From Rhodanobacter sp. (GTDB lineage Bacteria; Pseudomonadota; Gammaproteobacteria; Xanthomonadales; Rhodanobacteraceae): 64,000 bases of DNA. The translations under genes were made by a program, and so were the position numbers. The notes under the pieces are model-generated. The model ran no database searches. It was given only the letters and a program-made list of their open reading frames with translations, and was not told the DNA's origin. The stretch is taken from positions 1,671,562-1,735,561 of the forward strand of contig AP031382.1 of NCBI GenBank assembly GCA_040371205.1. The letters run 5' to 3'. Below, in pieces: positions 45,202 to 56,169 of the stretch. The first letter of the stretch is position 1. Every line of letters begins with the position of its first letter.

Positions 45202-45400
45202 GGGCGGGGAGCGGTGGTGGAGGGAGTCCAAACCATACCGTTCCGTCTGGTGGAATGCGAGTTATCGTCCCGAATGTGAAGCGGTTCGCCTCCCGTAAGC
45301 CCGTCCGTTCACCGGAGCGGCCGGAAAATGTGGAGAATGGGGAGGAGTTCCGGTCGCATGCCTGCCATCGCACCGGTACCGAATCCGATAGGGAGTTTCG

Positions 45401-45904
45401 ATGTCGTCGATGATGACCATGCCTGCACGGTCTTCCGGTCATGACGTGTTCGAGCGCATCCTGGCTGCGCCTGCCGGCGTGGTGGCCGTGCGCAGCGAGG
45501 ACGGCGAGGCGTTGCTGGAGCAGTTCCGCAGTATCGCCCGCCACAGCGGGCAAGCCGTGTACCTGTGGCGGCCCGGGCAGGGCCTGTCCAGCCTCCGCGA
45601 TGCCTATGCGCGCGTGCCGGACGCGCAACGTCTGGGTCAGGCGTTGCGCTACATGCAGCAAAGCATGCACTTCGGCGTGTACCTCCTGCAGGAGCTGGAA
45701 CTGCCCTTGCTGGCGACCGACCTCACGCTGTTGCGCCAACTGGCGCGTGCCACCACCGGACATCTGCGTCGCGTGGTGCTGCTCAACGCGCCGAAGGCGC
45801 TGGTGGAGCAACTGGGCGACCTCATCGCCAGCATCGATAGCGAACCGGAACGCCGCCAGCGCTTGCGCCTGCGCGATGGCCGCTGGCTGAGCGGACAGGC
45901 ATGA
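45401..45904 (+). CDS. hypothetical protein co-transcribed with GGDEF/EAL gene
   Basis: A 167-aa soluble protein (AAPAGVVAVRSEDGEALLEQFRSIARHSGQAVYLWRPGQG, given in part) resembling the N-terminal, nucleotide-binding-like part of small ATPases but lacking a P-loop. It ends with a 4-bp overlap with the c-di-GMP gene, so it likely modulates it. Family not recognised. Confidence 0.75.
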   Translation: MSSMMTMPARSSGHDVFERILAAPAGVVAVRSEDGEALLEQFRSIARHSGQAVYLWRPGQGLSSLRDAYARVPDAQRLGQALRYMQQSMHFGVYLLQELELPLLATDLTLLRQLARATTGHLRRVVLLNAPKALVEQLGDLIASIDSEPERRQRLRLRDGRWLSGQA

Positions 45905-48114
45905 GCGAGGGCATCCTCGTCCTGGCCGAGCGGCGCGACTTGCGGCGCCGCCTGTTCGACGCGTTCGACCAGGCAGGTTGCCGGCACATCCACAGCGCCC
46001 GCGACGCGCAGCATGCGGCAATCCTGCTGGAAGGCCGCCAGACGCTCGACCTGATGGTGGCCGTACTCGGCAACGATGCGGCGCAAGCGCGCCAATGCTG
46101 CGAGCAGCTGCGCGCGCTGAAAGCCTGCGAGGGCGTGCGTCTGTTGGCGGTGCTCGACGAAGAGGGTACGTTGCTGCCTGCGCAGTTGCCCGACGATGTG
46201 GCCGACTGGATGCCGGCCGCGCAGATCGAAACCGAGTTGCTGACGCGTTGGCGGCAACCGTCGTCCACGCTTCCGGCAGCGACGCCCGCGCCGCTGCCCG
46301 GTGCGGCGGAAAAGGCGCTGGGCTTGCTGGCGCGTATTTTCGCCACCAGCGGCGGTGCCGCCACCCGAGACGCCGGCGCGCGGTTGCTGTTCGACGAGAT
46401 GGCGCTGGATTACCTGGCGGTGTGGCCGTTGCGCAAGGACGGCGGGGAGTTCGTCGTGCCGTTGCTGCAGTTGTGGAACGGCGCGGAACCGGCTTGGCCG
46501 GCACTGGAATCGCAACAGCAGCTGCAACGCGTACTGGACGGCGAGTCGGTGCTTTTCGGCAGCGACGCCCAGCAGCGCGCTCCGGACGATGCCTTGCTGC
46601 CGCTGCTGGGACTCTCCGGTTTCGTGGGCCTGCCGTTGCTCGACGAGCGCCGCGTCGTGCTGGGCGCCATGCTGGCCGGCACCCGGCGGGGCTTCGACAA
46701 CATGGCCATCGTGGAGCCGCTGCTGCGCTGCGCGGCGGCGCGTTTCGCGCAAGGGCTCGAACTGGGGCTGACCCGCGAGCAGGGGCGCGCCGAAGGCCTG
46801 ATCGATGCGTTGACAGGCCTGCCGAACCGCCTGCTGTTCGGCGACCGGCTGGAATCCATCCTGCGCGAAGCCGTGCGCAACGGCGAATGCTTCGCCGTGC
46901 TGTTCGTCGACCTCGACCATTTCAAGGTGGTCAACGACACGCATGGCCACGCCGCCGGCGACCAGGTGTTGCAGGAAGTCACCCGCCGCCTGCGCGGAAG
47001 CGTGCGCGCTTCCGATACCGTCGCCCGCTATGCCGGCGACGAGTTCACTGTAGTGCTGCGCCACATCGTGAAGAACGACGATGTGCACAAGGTCACCGAG
47101 AAGATCCTGCAGGTGATGGCCGAGCCGCTGCTGCTGGAGAGCGGCGCGCGGTTGGAAATCGGCGTGTCCATCGGCGTGAGCTTCTTCCCGGACGACGCGC
47201 CGGATGCGGAGACCCTGCTCAAGCACGCCGACGAAGCGATGTACGCGGCCAAGCGCGAAGGGCGCAATACCTGGCGCATCTACGAGGTCAGCCCGGAATA
47301 CGCGCGCGAGCACGGCATGGCGCTGCGCTCGCGCCTGCGCCACGCGTTGGGCAACGGCGAGTTGCGCCTGGTGTACCAGCCGCAGGTGGATACCGGCAGC
47401 GAAGACATCGTGGGCATGGAAGCGCTGCTGCGCTGGGAGCATCCCGAGCTCGGCCCGGTCAGCCCGGCGGTGTTCGTGCCGCTGGCGGAGGAAACCGGCC
47501 TGATCGTGCCCATCGGCGAATGGGTGCTGCGCACTGCCTGCCGCCAGGCGCATGAGTGGGAGCAGCGCTACGGCCTGCGCCTGCGCCTGGGCGTGAACCT
47601 GTCCGCACTGCAGCTGATGGAACCCAAGTTGCCGGCCACGGTGTTCCGTGCCCTGCAGGAAACCGGGCTGGACCCGGCCCTGCTGGAGCTGGAGGTCACC
47701 GAAAGCATCAGCATCAAGGCCGCCCCGAACCTGGTGGAAAACCTGCAGGCCCTGCATCGCATGGGCTGCGGCATCGCCATCGACGATTTCGGCACCGGCG
47801 CCGCGTCGCTGGACTACCTGCGCAGGCTGCCGGCCGACCGCATCAAGGTGGACCAGAGCTTCGTGCGCAACATCGGCGTGGACCCCGACGACGAGGCCAT
47901 CGTGCGCGCCACCATCGAGATGGCGCACCGGCTCAAGCGCACCGTGGTGGCCGAAGGCGTGGAAACCGAGGCGCACCTGGCTTTCCTGCGCGAGCATGCC
48001 TGCGACGAACTGCAGGGCTATCTGTTCTGCCGTCCGTTGCCGGTGGTCTCGTTCGAACGCCTGCTGGCCGAACGCCAGCAATTGCTCGGCCTGTCGGCCG
48101 GTGCGCTGGCTTGA
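45901..48114 (+). CDS. dual GGDEF-EAL c-di-GMP protein with receiver-like N-terminus
   Basis: A 737-aa cytoplasmic protein. Residues 1-120 resemble a degenerate receiver (GILVLAERRDLRRRLFDAF); a GAF-like segment follows (about 140-285); GGDEF domain with LTGLPNRLLFGDRLE and active site RYAGDEF (A replaces the first G, usually tolerated); EAL domain with EALLRW, NLSALQL, DDFGTGAASLDYL, DRIKVDQSFV and AEGVETE, all catalytic residues in place. Likely a phosphodiesterase, with the GGDEF possibly regulatory. Confidence 0.93.
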   Translation: MSEGILVLAERRDLRRRLFDAFDQAGCRHIHSARDAQHAAILLEGRQTLDLMVAVLGNDAAQARQCCEQLRALKACEGVRLLAVLDEEGTLLPAQLPDDVADWMPAAQIETELLTRWRQPSSTLPAATPAPLPGAAEKALGLLARIFATSGGAATRDAGARLLFDEMALDYLAVWPLRKDGGEFVVPLLQLWNGAEPAWPALESQQQLQRVLDGESVLFGSDAQQRAPDDALLPLLGLSGFVGLPLLDERRVVLGAMLAGTRRGFDNMAIVEPLLRCAAARFAQGLELGLTREQGRAEGLIDALTGLPNRLLFGDRLESILREAVRNGECFAVLFVDLDHFKVVNDTHGHAAGDQVLQEVTRRLRGSVRASDTVARYAGDEFTVVLRHIVKNDDVHKVTEKILQVMAEPLLLESGARLEIGVSIGVSFFPDDAPDAETLLKHADEAMYAAKREGRNTWRIYEVSPEYAREHGMALRSRLRHALGNGELRLVYQPQVDTGSEDIVGMEALLRWEHPELGPVSPAVFVPLAEETGLIVPIGEWVLRTACRQAHEWEQRYGLRLRLGVNLSALQLMEPKLPATVFRALQETGLDPALLELEVTESISIKAAPNLVENLQALHRMGCGIAIDDFGTGAASLDYLRRLPADRIKVDQSFVRNIGVDPDDEAIVRATIEMAHRLKRTVVAEGVETEAHLAFLREHACDELQGYLFCRPLPVVSFERLLAERQQLLGLSAGALA

Positions 48115-48171
48115 GCGGAGCGTTCGCCGGCCCCATGCTGGTTGGGCGTCGCCGGACTTGGCGATGGCGCT

Positions 48172-48198
48172 GAACTTGTGCGTGCAACTCCTGTCTGA
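48172..48198 (+). promoter_or_regulatory. sigma-E (RpoE) promoter
   Basis: GAACTT (48172-48177), 16-bp spacer, TCTGA (48194-48198), ending 45 bp before the rpoE start. It fits the consensus GAACTT-N16-TCTGA of RpoE/AlgU promoters and implies that the operon is autoregulated. Confidence 0.8.
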
Positions 48199-48242
48199 GC
48201 TGCGCGCTTGATCTGGCACGAGCCCCGAAGCGGAACACGGCA

Positions 48243-48857
48243 TTGACGACGGAAACGGCCCGCACGGGCGAAAACGAACTGGATCGGGCACTGGTCGAAC
48301 GCGTCCAGGGAGGCGACAAGCGCGCCTTTGACCTGCTGGTGCGCAAATACCAGCACAAGGTGGTGGGGTTGGTCTCGCGCTACGTGAAAAGCCACGCCGA
48401 GAGCGAAGACATCGCGCAGGAAACCTTCATCCGCGCCTGGCGGGCGATCGGTTCGTTCCGCGGCGACAGCGCGTTCTACACCTGGCTGTACAAGATCGCG
48501 GTGAACACCGCCAAGAACCATCTGGTGGCGATGGGCCGGCGCCCGCCCACCGACGACATCGACGCCGAAGAGGCCGTGTTCCTGACCGGCGCCGAACGCA
48601 TGCACGACAGCGCGACCCCCGAGCGCGAATTGATGCGGCAGGAAATTGAACATTCGGTGTTTTCCACTGTCCAAGCCCTGCCAGAGGAACTTCGGGTGGC
48701 CATCACGCTGCGCGAGGTGGACGGCCTGAGTTACGAGGAAATCGCCGAGCAGATGGGCTGCCCGATCGGAACAGTGCGGTCGCGCATCTTCCGGGCCCGC
48801 GAGGCGATCGACGAAAAATTGCGCCCACTGTTGACCGGACGCGAGGAAACGACATGA
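48243..48857 (+). CDS. rpoE: RNA polymerase sigma factor RpoE (AlgU)
   Basis: A 204-aa ECF sigma factor for envelope stress. Sigma region 2: YQHKVVGLVSRYVKSHAESEDIAQETFIRAWRAI in part, region 4: LPEELRVAITLREVDGLSYEEIAEQMGCPIGTVRSRIFRAREAI in part. TTG start at 48243 is the only start giving the conserved N-terminus. The stop overlaps rseA (ATGA). Confidence 0.96.
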   Translation: MTTETARTGENELDRALVERVQGGDKRAFDLLVRKYQHKVVGLVSRYVKSHAESEDIAQETFIRAWRAIGSFRGDSAFYTWLYKIAVNTAKNHLVAMGRRPPTDDIDAEEAVFLTGAERMHDSATPERELMRQEIEHSVFSTVQALPEELRVAITLREVDGLSYEEIAEQMGCPIGTVRSRIFRAREAIDEKLRPLLTGREETT

Positions 48858-49537
48858 ACCAGCCAGAACCGCACGCGCATGAACATCTTTCAGCCGGCAT
48901 TGACGGCGAGTTGTCGCACGAGGAGTTGCGTTTCCTGTTGCGCCGGCTCGGCCACGATACCGAGCTGCAGCATGCCTGGGCGAGCTACCACGTCGCCCGC
49001 GACGGCCTGCGCCGGCAGTTGCCGGCATTGGCCAGCTCTGGCTTCACGGCGAGGGTGATGCTCGCCATCGAACAGCAGGAAACCGTGACAATGGCCGCGC
49101 CGCGTCAGCATCGCTGGCTGCGCTGGTCGGCGGGCGGGGCCATTGTCGCCAGCGTGGCTGCCGTGGCGCTGATGGTTTCCCAACCTGCCGGCGACCGTTC
49201 CGAACGCCATGCGGCGCCTTTCATGGCGCAGTCCTCGGCCGGCACGCCGACCGCCGGTGCGGCCGCGGCCTCCATGCAACCTTCGCCGGAAGTGGCGGTG
49301 GTGCCGCAGTGGCTCAGCGGCAAGGCGCCGGGCTTGCTTAGCCAGCGCGCCTCGGCGACGTTGGGCGCGCCCGGCAGCAGCGATTTTTCCCCCTACGCCG
49401 ACGGCCTTTCGTCGTTCCGCGCCCAGCGTTACCGCACGCTGGACAATCACGACGGCAGTTACCTGATCCTGCTCGATCCGGCCCAGCAGCAAGGGCCGGA
49501 CATGCCGCGGCGCCAAGGCGCAGCCGGCGCGCAGTGA
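48854..49537 (+). CDS. rseA: sigma-E factor negative regulatory protein RseA/MucA
   Basis: A 227-aa anti-sigma factor. The N-terminal cytoplasmic domain has the RseA pattern HLSAGIDGELSHEELRFLLRRL; one membrane span (GGAIVASVAAVALMVS, about residues 95-110) follows; the periplasmic part is Ala/Pro-rich and ends with an RseA-like SSFRAQRYRTLDNHDGSYL. It sequesters RpoE until regulated proteolysis. Confidence 0.92.
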   Translation: MNQPEPHAHEHLSAGIDGELSHEELRFLLRRLGHDTELQHAWASYHVARDGLRRQLPALASSGFTARVMLAIEQQETVTMAAPRQHRWLRWSAGGAIVASVAAVALMVSQPAGDRSERHAAPFMAQSSAGTPTAGAAAASMQPSPEVAVVPQWLSGKAPGLLSQRASATLGAPGSSDFSPYADGLSSFRAQRYRTLDNHDGSYLILLDPAQQQGPDMPRRQGAAGAQ

Positions 49538-49651
49538 TGCCGGACCGCGTGCTCGCTCCGCGGTCATTTTCCGATGTATCCCATCCGCGACGGTTCCTTC
49601 CGGGCCGTCGGCGGAGTGTGCTGTTCCTCGTTTGAGCCCAAAGGAGGCGTC

Positions 49652-51127
49652 ATGAAATCCCCCATCCTGCGCAGCCCGCGCCTGAGCCTGCTGGTGTGTT
49701 GCGCGTTGGCCGGCACGGCCTTCGCCATGCCCAATGCGCACGCCCAGGCCTCGCCGGCCGTGGCTTCGTTGCCGGACTTCACCGGCATCGTGCAGAAGAA
49801 CGCGCCAGCCGTGGTGCAGGTGGAGGCGAAATACGATGGCAGCAAGCCGAACATGCGCGGCACCCAGGCGCAGGGCGGCATGCCCAACGATCCGCAGGCC
49901 GAGTTCTTCCGCCGTTTCTTCGGCATGCCGATGATGCCGTCGCCGGCGGAACAGGCGCATACCTCGCTGGGCTCGGGCTTCATCATCTCCGCCGACGGTT
50001 ACATCCTGACCAACAACCACGTGGTGGCGAATGCGGACAAGGTGATCGTGCGGCTGCAGGACCGCCGCATCCTCGACGCCAAGGTGGTGGGCACCGACCC
50101 GACCTACGACATCGCCCTGCTCAAGGTGAACGCGGGCGCCAGCCTGCCTACGGTGAGCATCGGCGATTCGGGCATCCTCAAGCCCGGGCAATGGGTGCTG
50201 GCGATGGGTTCGCCGTTCGGCTTCGACTACACCGTGACCCAGGGCATCGTGAGCGCGGTGGGCCGCAACCTGGGCAGCCAGGATCAGCCGTATACCTCGT
50301 TCATCCAGACCGACGTGCCGATCAACCGCGGCAATTCCGGCGGCCCCTTGTTCAACCTGCAGGGGCAGGTGGTGGGCATCAATTCGCAGATCTACTCCAG
50401 CACCGGCGGCTACCAGGGCGTGGCGTTCTCCATCCCGATCGACGTGGCGATGAACGCGGTGGAGCAGCTCAAGACCAAGGGCTACGTGACGCGCGGCCAG
50501 CTCGGCGTGATGGTGCAGGCCGTGGACGACGACATGGAGAAGGCCTACAAGCTGCCGGACGCTTCCGGCGCGGCGGTGGCGCAGGTGACCGCGGGCAGCG
50601 GCGCCGAGAAGGCCGGCATCGAGCTGGGCGACATCATTCTCGATTACGACGGCCACGTGATCCGCGGCCCCGCCGACCTGCCGCCCCTGGTCGGCCTGAC
50701 CAAGCCCGGCACGCGCGTACCGGTAGAGATCCTGCGCAACGGCAAGAAGCAGACCGTGGAAGTCATCATCGGCGCGATGCCGCGCGACCAGAACGCGGTC
50801 GACAACGGCGGCACGCAGCCGGCTGCGAGCAGCGGCAGTGCCGCCCTGGGCCTCACCGTGCAACCGCTGGACGGCGCCACCCGCCAGCAGATGGGTCTGA
50901 AAGCGGGGCAGGGCGTACTGATCGGCAATGTCACCGGCGACGTGGCGTCTCAGGCCGGCCTGCAGTCGGGCGACGTGATCCTGATGGTGAACCAGCAGCC
51001 GGTCGGCAGCGTGGAAGCCTTCCTCGCCGCCACCAAGGGCGTGAAGGCCGGCTCCACCGTGCTGCTGCTGGTGCGGCGCGACGGCCAGAACCGCTTCTTC
51101 GGCCTGACTGTGCCGGACGGCAAGTGA
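49652..51127 (+). CDS. degP: Do/DegP-type periplasmic serine protease (MucD)
   Basis: A 491-aa protease with signal peptide ([20 protein letters not shown]). Catalytic triad His in ILTNNHVV, Asp in [10 protein letters not shown] and Ser in [10 protein letters not shown]; two PDZ domains follow (about residues 285-375 and 400-490). AAAGGAGG precedes ATG 49652. It is the third gene of the rpoE-rseA-degP group and degrades misfolded envelope proteins that trigger RpoE. Confidence 0.95.
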   Translation: MKSPILRSPRLSLLVCCALAGTAFAMPNAHAQASPAVASLPDFTGIVQKNAPAVVQVEAKYDGSKPNMRGTQAQGGMPNDPQAEFFRRFFGMPMMPSPAEQAHTSLGSGFIISADGYILTNNHVVANADKVIVRLQDRRILDAKVVGTDPTYDIALLKVNAGASLPTVSIGDSGILKPGQWVLAMGSPFGFDYTVTQGIVSAVGRNLGSQDQPYTSFIQTDVPINRGNSGGPLFNLQGQVVGINSQIYSSTGGYQGVAFSIPIDVAMNAVEQLKTKGYVTRGQLGVMVQAVDDDMEKAYKLPDASGAAVAQVTAGSGAEKAGIELGDIILDYDGHVIRGPADLPPLVGLTKPGTRVPVEILRNGKKQTVEVIIGAMPRDQNAVDNGGTQPAASSGSAALGLTVQPLDGATRQQMGLKAGQGVLIGNVTGDVASQAGLQSGDVILMVNQQPVGSVEAFLAATKGVKAGSTVLLLVRRDGQNRFFGLTVPDGK

Positions 51128-51255
51128 TGGCAGCGGGTGCGGCGGCCCGCTTGGCCGCCGCACCGCCGCGCATCGCCACGGTTCCATGCGACAATACGGG
51201 GTTCGCGTCGCCGCATGGGCGACTCCCCCGAGGCAAGGCTGGCTCTCCGCGCTCC

Positions 51256-53046
51256 ATGGAACTGATCCGCAACTTCTCCATCATCGCCCACATCGACCAC
51301 GGCAAGTCCACGCTGGCGGATCGCATCATCCAGATCTGCGGCGGCCTGGCCGAGCGCGAAATGGAAGCGCAGGTATTGGACAACAACCCGATCGAGCGCG
51401 AGCGTGGCATCACGATCAAGGCGCAGTCGGTGTCGCTGCCGTACAAGGCGCGCGACGGCAAGACCTACCAGCTCAACTTCATCGACACGCCCGGCCACGT
51501 GGATTTCAGCTACGAGGTGAGCCGTTCGCTGGCCGCCTGCGAGGGCGCGCTGCTGGTGGTGGACGCCGCGCAGGGCGTGGAGGCGCAGTCCGTCGCCAAC
51601 TGCTACACGGCGGTGGAGATGGGGCTGGAAGTGGTGCCGGTGCTCAACAAGATCGACCTGCCCACCGCCGACATCGACAAGGTGAAGGGCGAGATCGAGG
51701 CGGTGATCGGCATCGACGCCACCGACGCGGTGGCGATCAGCGCCAAGACCGGCCTCAACGTGACCGAGGTGCTGGAAGCCATCGTGGCGCGCATCCCGCC
51801 GCCCAGGCCGCGCGACACCGACAAGCTGCAGGCGCTGATCATCGACTCGTGGTTCGACAACTACCTCGGCGTGGTCTCGCTGGTGCGCGTGATGCAGGGC
51901 GAGATCAAGCCCGGCGACAAGCTGCAGGTGATGTCCACCGGCCGCGTGCACGAGGTGGACGACGTGGGCGTGTTCACGCCCAAGCGCAAGAAGCTGGACA
52001 AGCTCTCGGCGGGCGAGGTGGGCTGGATCAACGCCTCGATCAAGGACGTGCACGGCGCGCCGGTGGGCGACACGCTCACGCATGCCGGCAAGCCCGCTCC
52101 TGAGCCGTTGCCCGGCTTCCAGACCATGCAGCCGCGCGTGTTCGCCGGCCTGTTCCCGGTCTCCGCCGACGACTTCCCGGCGATGCGCGAGGCGCTGGAC
52201 AAGCTGCGCCTCAACGACGCCGCGTTGTTCTTCGAGCCGGAGAGTTCCGAGGCGATGGGCTTCGGCTTCCGCTGCGGCTTCCTCGGCATGTTGCACATGG
52301 AGATCGTGCAGGAGCGGCTGGAGCGCGAGTACGACCTCAACCTCATCACCACCGCACCGACCGTGGTGTACGAGGTGCTGAGGGCCGACGGCACGGTGCT
52401 GGCGCTGGACAACCCGGCCAAGCTGCCGCCGGTGCCGCAGATCGAGGAGATCCGCGAGCCGATCATCGTTGCCAGCATCCTCACCCCGGAAGCCTACATC
52501 GGCAACATCGTCACGCTGTGCCAGGAAAAGCGTGGCGTGCAGCGCTCGATCCAGTACCTCGCCACCCAGGTGCAGATCACCTACGAACTGCCGCTGGCCG
52601 AGGTGGTGCTGGACTTCTTCGACCGCCTGAAGTCGGTGTCCCGCGGCTACGCCTCGATGGACTACCACTTCGAGCGCTTCGACGCGGGTCCGTTCGTGCG
52701 CGTGGACGTGCTCATCAACGGCGACCGCGTGGATGCGCTTTCGCTGATCGTGCACCGCACGCATGCGGACCGGCGCGGCCGCGAACTGGTGGAGCGCATG
52801 AAGGACCTGATCCCGCGCCAGCAGTTCGACGTGGCGATCCAGGCGGCGATCGGCGCGCAGATCATCGCGCGCTCCACCGTGAAAGCCTTGCGCAAGAATG
52901 TTCTGGCCAAGTGCTACGGCGGCGATGTCAGCCGCAAGAAGAAGCTTCTGGAGAAGCAGAAAGAAGGCAAGAAGCGCATGAAGCAGGTCGGCCGGGTGGA
53001 AATTCCCCAGGAAGCCTTCCTCGCCGTGCTGCGGACGGACAAGTAA
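51256..53046 (+). CDS. lepA: translation elongation factor 4 (LepA)
   Basis: A 596-aa ribosome-binding GTPase. G1 [14 protein letters not shown]2 [11 protein letters not shown]3 DTPGHVDF, G4 NKIDLP; EF-G-like domains and the LepA-specific C-terminal domain ending [21 protein letters not shown]. Length equals the E. coli protein within three residues. It precedes lepB by 24 bp. Confidence 0.98.
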   Translation: MELIRNFSIIAHIDHGKSTLADRIIQICGGLAEREMEAQVLDNNPIERERGITIKAQSVSLPYKARDGKTYQLNFIDTPGHVDFSYEVSRSLAACEGALLVVDAAQGVEAQSVANCYTAVEMGLEVVPVLNKIDLPTADIDKVKGEIEAVIGIDATDAVAISAKTGLNVTEVLEAIVARIPPPRPRDTDKLQALIIDSWFDNYLGVVSLVRVMQGEIKPGDKLQVMSTGRVHEVDDVGVFTPKRKKLDKLSAGEVGWINASIKDVHGAPVGDTLTHAGKPAPEPLPGFQTMQPRVFAGLFPVSADDFPAMREALDKLRLNDAALFFEPESSEAMGFGFRCGFLGMLHMEIVQERLEREYDLNLITTAPTVVYEVLRADGTVLALDNPAKLPPVPQIEEIREPIIVASILTPEAYIGNIVTLCQEKRGVQRSIQYLATQVQITYELPLAEVVLDFFDRLKSVSRGYASMDYHFERFDAGPFVRVDVLINGDRVDALSLIVHRTHADRRGRELVERMKDLIPRQQFDVAIQAAIGAQIIARSTVKALRKNVLAKCYGGDVSRKKKLLEKQKEGKKRMKQVGRVEIPQEAFLAVLRTDK

Positions 53047-53070
53047 GCGGCGTCACTCTCGGGAGCAAGC

Positions 53071-53985
53071 ATGGAATTCGACTTTTCCGCCATCCTGCTG
53101 GCCCTCACCGTGCTGTTCGGCGTGGTGTGGGGGCTGGATCGGCTGTTTTTCTACAAGAAGCGCAAGGCGCGGCTGGACGCGGCGGGCAACGAGTACGTCG
53201 ATCCGGTGGCGGTGGACTGGGCGCGCTCGCTGTTCCCGGTGGTGCTGGTGGTGCTGGTATTGCGCTCCTTCGTGGCCGAGCCGTTCCGCATCCCTTCCGG
53301 GTCGATGATGCCGACTTTGGATGTCGGCGATTTCATCCTGGTCAACAAATTCGCCTACGGCCTGCGTCTGCCGGCGTTCAACACCAAGTTCCTCGACCTC
53401 GGCGAACCCAAGCGCGGCGACGTGGTGGTGTTCCGCTGGCCGGGTTATCTCTGCCATGACGCCAGCGGCAAGCTGGTGCGCAGCGGCGACATCAGCTGCG
53501 CCGACCCGCATGCGCCGGTGCCGAGCCAGAACTGGATCAAGCGCGTGATCGGTCTTCCTGGCGACACGGTGGAAATCCAGGGTAGCGACCTGGTGATCAA
53601 CGGCAAGCCGGTCAAGGCCGACGAGATCGGCCCCTACGTGGGCAATCCGCAGCGCGACGAAGAGCGCCTGATGCTGGACATGGGCGCCACCGTATGGGAA
53701 GAGCACCTGGTGCGCGAAGACGGCAAGGTGGTGAACCACACCATCGCGCGCATGCCGGCTTACTTCACGCCCAACTCCATCCCGAACGCAGTGGTGCCTT
53801 CCAAGGTGCCGCCGGACTGCTATCTGGTGATGGGCGACAACCGCAACAACAGCACCGACAGCCGCTGGTGGGGCTGCCTGCCGGAACAGGACCTGGCCGG
53901 CAAGGCCTTCATGATCTGGATGAGCTGGAAGGGCTGGGGTACCGGCGGCGTGGATTTCCACCGTATCGGCAAGCTGATCCATTGA
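53071..53985 (+). CDS. lepB: signal peptidase I
   Basis: A 304-aa inner-membrane protease cleaving Sec and Tat signal peptides. Two N-terminal membrane helices; box B PSGSMMPTL with catalytic Ser; box D KRVIGLPGD with catalytic Lys; box E MGDNRNNSTDSR. Classic lepA-lepB-rnc order. Confidence 0.97.
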   Translation: MEFDFSAILLALTVLFGVVWGLDRLFFYKKRKARLDAAGNEYVDPVAVDWARSLFPVVLVVLVLRSFVAEPFRIPSGSMMPTLDVGDFILVNKFAYGLRLPAFNTKFLDLGEPKRGDVVVFRWPGYLCHDASGKLVRSGDISCADPHAPVPSQNWIKRVIGLPGDTVEIQGSDLVINGKPVKADEIGPYVGNPQRDEERLMLDMGATVWEEHLVREDGKVVNHTIARMPAYFTPNSIPNAVVPSKVPPDCYLVMGDNRNNSTDSRWWGCLPEQDLAGKAFMIWMSWKGWGTGGVDFHRIGKLIH

Positions 53986-54102
53986 TGTGACGCGATGGCG
54001 CCAGCCTGGGCGCCGCCGCTGGCATAATCGGCGCCAGCTGCCTCACCGGCAGTGCGAAACAACCACAGTCGGCCGTGCCGGCACGTACGTAGCGAGGGGA
54101 CT

Positions 54103-54486
54103 ATGAAAACGAAACAGTCGGGCGTGACCCTGATCTCGTTCCTGGTGATCCTGATGGTGGTGGGTTTCTTCGGCTACATGGCGATGAAGCTGGTGCCGGC
54201 TTACACCGAGTTCAGTGGCGTGGCGAAGGCGGTGGACGAAATCGGCAAAGAAGGCGCTGGCGGCAAGTCTCTCGATGGAATCCGTCGCGACCTGATGTAC
54301 AAGTTCAGCATGCAATACGTGGACGACAATACCATCGCGCCCGCCGATATCACCATCACCCGCAACAGCGGCGGTTCCAGCACGCTCAACGTGTCCTACG
54401 ACAAGGACATCCCGTTCATGTACAACATCGACTTCCTGCTGCACTTCAGCAAGAGCGTGCCGTTGCAGGGCAACGTAAACCAGTGA
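54103..54486 (+). CDS. DUF4845 family pilin-like protein
   Basis: A 127-aa protein with a pilin-like N-terminus (KQSGVTLISFLVILMVVGFFGYMAMKLVP) and a soluble beta-rich remainder. Typically found between lepB and rnc in this group; function unknown. GAGGGGA precedes ATG 54103. Confidence 0.9.
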   Translation: MKTKQSGVTLISFLVILMVVGFFGYMAMKLVPAYTEFSGVAKAVDEIGKEGAGGKSLDGIRRDLMYKFSMQYVDDNTIAPADITITRNSGGSSTLNVSYDKDIPFMYNIDFLLHFSKSVPLQGNVNQ

Positions 54487-54496
54487 GTCGAACGGT

Positions 54497-55156
54497 TTGG
54501 CGCTGAATTACCGCTTTCGCGATCCCGCGCTGGCCGCGCTGGCACTGACCCACCGCAGCGTCGGCAAGCCGAACAACGAGCGGCTGGAGTTTCTCGGCGA
54601 TGCCTTGCTGGGCGCCTTCGTGGCCGAGATGCTGTACGAGGCGCACCCCAAGGCCAGCGAGGGCGAACTGTCGCGGTTGCGCGCGCAACTGGTCAATGGC
54701 CAGGCGCTGGCGGTGATCGCCCGCGAACTCGAACTCGGCGATGCGCTCAAGCTCGGACCCGGCGAACTGAAGAGCGGCGGTTTCCGCCGCGATTCGATCC
54801 TCGCCGACGCGTTCGAAGCCTCGTTGGCGGCGGTTTTCCTCGACGGCGGTCTCGATGCGTGCCGCCAGGTGGTGCGCGAGTTGTTCGACGGACGCGTTCA
54901 CGCCTTGCCGCGATCCTCCAAGGACGCCAAGACCCGCCTGCAGGAATGGCTGCAAGGGCATGGCCATGCGCTGCCGCAGTACGAGCTGGTTGACAGCTAT
55001 GGCGAGGATCACGCCAAGACCTTCGACGTGCGCTGCACGGTGAGCGAGCCGCAGCCGCACAGCGCCGACGCCAGCGGTCCCAGCCGCCGGCAGGCCGAGC
55101 AGGACGCGGCCGAGGCCGTGCTGACGCACTTGACCGGTTCGGCCGACTCCGCCTGA
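54497..55156 (+). CDS. rnc: ribonuclease III
   Basis: A 219-aa double-strand-specific RNase for rRNA and mRNA processing. Catalytic signature [13 protein letters not shown], second acidic cluster [15 protein letters not shown], and the C-terminal dsRBD ([34 protein letters not shown]). TTG 54497 is the only possible start in this frame, as an in-frame stop lies at 54476. Confidence 0.96.
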   Translation: MALNYRFRDPALAALALTHRSVGKPNNERLEFLGDALLGAFVAEMLYEAHPKASEGELSRLRAQLVNGQALAVIARELELGDALKLGPGELKSGGFRRDSILADAFEASLAAVFLDGGLDACRQVVRELFDGRVHALPRSSKDAKTRLQEWLQGHGHALPQYELVDSYGEDHAKTFDVRCTVSEPQPHSADASGPSRRQAEQDAAEAVLTHLTGSADSA

Positions 55157-55217
55157 CCGCACCGCCGCGCGCGGGCAGGCGCACTACAATGCCCGCCTAC
55201 TTCCGAGTATTCATCCC

Positions 55218-56153
55218 ATGGATCATCTGACCGAAACCGGCGTCGACGGCGCGTTGCCGCACGACGACTACCGCTGCGGCCTCGTCGCCTTGGCCGGGCG
55301 CCCCAACGTGGGCAAATCGACCTTGCTCAATGCGCTGATCGGTTTCCGCCTTTCCATCGTCAGCCCGCGGCCGCAGACCACGCGTCACCGCATCCTGGGC
55401 ATCGCCAGCAGCGAGGCGGGGCAGATCCTCTACGTCGACACGCCCGGCCTGCATCGCGGCGCCAAGCGCGCGATGAACCGCAGCCTCAATCGCGCCGCAC
55501 GCGCTGCGATCAGCGACGTCGACCTGGCGGTGCAGGTGATCGAGGCCGGCCGCTGGACCGACGAGGACGAGGCGCTGTACGCCGCGCTCACCGAACAGAA
55601 GGCGCCGCGCATCCTGGTCATCAACAAGGTGGACCTGAGCAAGGACAAGGGCACGCTGCTGCCGTTCGTGGCCTCGCTCAGCGAGAAACACGCCTATGAC
55701 GAAATCCACTACGTCAGCGCGTTGAAGAAGAAGGGCCTGGCCGAACTGGAGCGCGCCCTTCTCGCGCGCCTGCCGGTACGCGCACCGGTCTACGGCGAGG
55801 ACGAGATCACCGACCGCAGCGAGCGTTTCCTCGCCGCCGAAATGGTGCGCGAGCAACTGATGCTGCGGCTCGACCAGGAGCTGCCCTACGCCACCACGGT
55901 GGAGATCGAACAGTTCAACGACCGTCCCGACGGCGTGGCCGAGATCCACGCCGTCATCTGGGTCGAGCGCGACGGCCAGAAGGCCATCGTGATCGGCCAG
56001 GGCGGCGCCCAGCTCAAGGCCATCGGCACCGCCGCGCGCCGCCACATGGAGCGCCTGTTCGAGCGCAAGGTCTTCCTCAAGCTGTGGGTGAAGGTACGCG
56101 AGGGCTGGGTGGACGACGAGGCGATGCTGAAGAAGTTCGGCTACACCGACTGA
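55218..56153 (+). CDS. era: GTPase Era
   Basis: A 311-aa GTPase that helps mature the 30S subunit. G1 [12 protein letters not shown], effector [10 protein letters not shown]3 DTPGLHRG, G4 NKVDLS; C-terminal KH domain with [13 protein letters not shown] binding the 16S rRNA 3' end. Between rnc and recO as usual. Confidence 0.97.
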   Translation: MDHLTETGVDGALPHDDYRCGLVALAGRPNVGKSTLLNALIGFRLSIVSPRPQTTRHRILGIASSEAGQILYVDTPGLHRGAKRAMNRSLNRAARAAISDVDLAVQVIEAGRWTDEDEALYAALTEQKAPRILVINKVDLSKDKGTLLPFVASLSEKHAYDEIHYVSALKKKGLAELERALLARLPVRAPVYGEDEITDRSERFLAAEMVREQLMLRLDQELPYATTVEIEQFNDRPDGVAEIHAVIWVERDGQKAIVIGQGGAQLKAIGTAARRHMERLFERKVFLKLWVKVREGWVDDEAMLKKFGYTD

Positions 56154-56169
56154 CGCCTGCCAGGCCGCG

